Positions 33,410-34,698 of a stretch of DNA of 34,698 nt are shown piece by piece. Source of the DNA: Hyphomicrobiaceae bacterium (lineage in GTDB: Bacteria > Pseudomonadota > Alphaproteobacteria > Rhizobiales > Hyphomicrobiaceae); assembly GCA_020442185.1 (NCBI GenBank), contig JAGRKS010000047.1:1948-36645 (forward strand). The letters run 5' to 3'. Positions within the stretch are counted from its first letter, which is position 1, and every line of letters starts with the position of its first letter. Both the position numbers and the translations under genes were made by a program. The notes below the pieces were generated by a model. The model made no database searches and had not been told where the DNA came from. It saw only the letters and a program-made list of their open reading frames with translations.

Positions 33410-33966
33410 GGCACTCTCCCTCGACACAAGAACACAGACCCGGCATTGTTTGGTGATGGTGCCGGTCCTGTTTGCACCGGTCGGCCGCTTCAGACCTCAT
33501 GTCCGAGGGGCCGATCCCGATTCAGCGTTCGTTACGAAACGCAAGCACAACGAGTACGCAGCACACGCTGCCTGAAAGCCTTCACACCCCGAAGAACGTC
33601 TGGATTTGGGACGAAACGGCACCGGCAACATCTCTATTGCGACCTATGTTCCGGCGTCGGTCTACTCCGTTTTTTTGCAGCATTGAGCTTCTGATGCGAG
33701 GCAATTGGCGAAAACCGGCCGAAATGATCGAGCGCAAGGCGCTGTTCACTGGTGATTTGCATGCGGGAAAATGCTGTGGATATCTCCGGAGTCGAGGTGC
33801 TCCGGGCCGCGCGCGGCCGAAGTTTTGGCCACTCCCGTTCGCCGCGACCTCCGGATCAGGAGGCGGTGGCTAGGCTGTAAACGGCGCGTTGCGATCTCGG
33901 GCTGGCACCGTTTGAACCTGTACAATATGCAACCTTCGGTGGTCCGGCTAGCGGTTGAGGCAAGTC
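33410..33966. other. Intergenic region upstream of pcm
   Basis: In the 557 bases I find no supported gene; the forward open frames are Arg/Pro/Ser-rich chance frames. The stretch 33530-33690 is more AT-rich and includes a run of seven T (33670-33676). Palindromic sequence lies at 33786-33818. A promoter for pcm should be here, and one for the small reverse gene, but neither can be pinned down. Confidence 0.4.
33786..33818 (+). repeat. Hairpin overlapping a 14-bp GC palindrome
   Basis: CCGGAG (33786-33791) pairs with CTCCGG (33800-33805) across eight bases. The perfect palindrome GGCCGCGCGCGGCC occupies 33805-33818. It lies about 150 bases before pcm. Confidence 0.55.
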
Positions 33967-34644
33967 ATGAGCGATGAAGGCGATGGTACATCCCGGCCGG
34001 CACCTCCGGCCGAGGGGCAGGAGATCGTCGACCGGATCGTCGCCGACATGGAGCATTTGCCGCTCCCTGCCCGACGCGCGATCATGGCCCCAGGCGTACT
34101 CGAGGCTATCCGGCAGGTTCCGCGCCACTTGTTCGTGCCGGCCGACGTCGAGCTGCAATCTCGCGAAGACCGGCCGTTGCCGATCGGCTATGGCCAAACG
34201 ATCTCCCAACCGTTGATCGTCGCGCTGATGACGGGCTTGTTGCGGCCGCAATGGGGCCACCGCATTCTCGAAATCGGTACGGGATCGGGTTATCAGGCCG
34301 CCGTGCTTTCGCATCTCGTTCGCCACGTCACCTCGATCGAAGTGATTGCCCCGCTTGCCGCGCGCGCGGCCGACGCTTTGGCGGCCTGCGGCATCGCCAA
34401 CGTCGAGATCCACGTGGGCGATGGCCGCGAGGGGTGGGCGAAAGGCGCGCCTTACGACGGTATCATCGTGACCGCATCGCCGCCGGAATTGCCCGTCGAA
34501 TTGCAAAGCCAGCTCGCCGAAGGCGGCCGGCTTGTCGTGCCAGTCGGCAGGCGCGACCAGATGTTGAAGGTCATCCAGCGCGAACCCGGCGGTGCCTTTG
34601 CCACCGAAGAGATCATTCCTGTGCGGTTCGTGCCGCTGGTTTGA
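33967..34644 (+). CDS. pcm: Protein-L-isoaspartate O-methyltransferase
   Basis: Pcm methylates isoaspartyl residues, starting repair of aged proteins. The 225-residue protein has the family features: VPRHLFVPADV, then PLPIGYGQTISQPLIVALMT (substrate-binding loop), motif I LEIGTGSGYQAAVLSHL, the acidic-loop IEVIAPLAARAADAL, GDGREGWAKGAPYDGIIVTA, and the conserved LAEGGRLVVPVG. The N-terminus is disordered and acidic. The start is ATG 33967 with TGAGG eight bases upstream; the sequence upstream in frame adds only four residues. In many alphaproteobacteria pcm sits in a surE/pcm/lysM-peptidase cluster; surE is not immediately upstream here, and what follows is cut by the window edge. Confidence 0.96.
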   Translation: MSDEGDGTSRPAPPAEGQEIVDRIVADMEHLPLPARRAIMAPGVLEAIRQVPRHLFVPADVELQSREDRPLPIGYGQTISQPLIVALMTGLLRPQWGHRILEIGTGSGYQAAVLSHLVRHVTSIEVIAPLAARAADALAACGIANVEIHVGDGREGWAKGAPYDGIIVTASPPELPVELQSQLAEGGRLVVPVGRRDQMLKVIQREPGGAFATEEIIPVRFVPLV

Positions 34645-34648
34645 GTTG

Positions 34649-34698
34649 ATGTCGCTTGCGCCTTCGGCGCTGCGCTTGTTTTCGCTCACGGCTGATCC
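34649..34698 (+). CDS. Possible start of a downstream gene, cut by the window end
   Basis: An ATG at 34649 lies four bases after the pcm stop and opens a frame (MSLAPSALRLFSLTAD) that stays open to the window end. The hydrophobic start would suit an exported protein such as the LysM/M23 peptidase that often follows pcm. With only 16 codons visible this is weak; a GC hairpin (34658-34670) occurs within it. Confidence 0.3.
   Translation, partial: MSLAPSALRLFSLTAD

Noticed and set aside
34658..34682. Hairpin GCGCC-TTC-GGCGC followed by TTGTTTT after pcm as a terminator
   Set aside because: It lies within a frame that opens four bases after the pcm stop and is still open at the window end, so it may be coding; the stem is only 5 bp.
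1..34698. Search by eye for tRNA genes, CRISPR repeats, transposases, integrases, toxin-antitoxin pairs and phage genes
   Set aside because: None was found; gene content and composition look like stable core chromosome throughout.

Overview
The window is ordinary chromosomal DNA from a GC-rich alphaproteobacterium, most likely Hyphomicrobiales (Rhizobiales). The reasons are the order rne (reverse) / periplasmic amidase / PBP1a / prfB, an RNase E whose S1 domain is split by a very long acidic insertion, the yfgM-like/bamB/der cluster, an RF2 with SPY instead of SPF, and several GTG and TTG starts. The family cannot be fixed from the sequence. No tRNA, rRNA, CRISPR array, insertion sequence, integrase or phage gene was seen. 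Layout. 1-6800, envelope and RNA decay: 5' part of rne (reverse), a long divergent leader, an AmiC-type amidase and the class A penicillin-binding protein mrcA. 7056-11220, translation: prfB with an intact programmed +1 frameshift, then three methyltransferases on the same strand (RlmI-like Rossmann fold, SpoU/TrmH fold, and a protein with the arginine-methyltransferase active-site signature). 11443-13734: an unknown single-pass membrane protein (reverse), then an overlapping NnrU-family membrane protein and MOSC-domain pair. 14066-15949: a large periplasmic L,D-transpeptidase (reverse) with a coiled coil and what looks like a degenerate second domain. 16318-21314: panB, then the yfgM-like/bamB/der group (outer-membrane assembly and ribosome biogenesis). 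21493-24855: a small exported cysteine-rich protein bracketed by inverted repeats, holC, and the tail-to-tail overlapping rlmJ and prmA. 25095-31267, the least understood part: a TMEM143/DUF3754 protein (reverse), divergent from a 795-residue beta-solenoid membrane protein followed by a membrane-anchored J-domain protein. 31931-34698: a tandem universal stress protein, a small helix-turn-helix-like protein (reverse), pcm, and probably the first codons of one more gene. How the genes work together. Two themes recur. One is translation and its modification: RF2, Der and six methyltransferases of several folds. The other is envelope construction: amidase, PBP1a, L,D-transpeptidase, BamB, and the unusual solenoid/J-protein pair. 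The gaps carry several perfect short tandem repeats, three of them with a 12-bp period, and several clear hairpins. I found no self-evident new defence or mobile system. The best candidates for new biology are the PRMT-like protein beside rRNA methyltransferases, the TMEM143/solenoid/J-protein locus, and the branched inverted repeat at 21793-21855.
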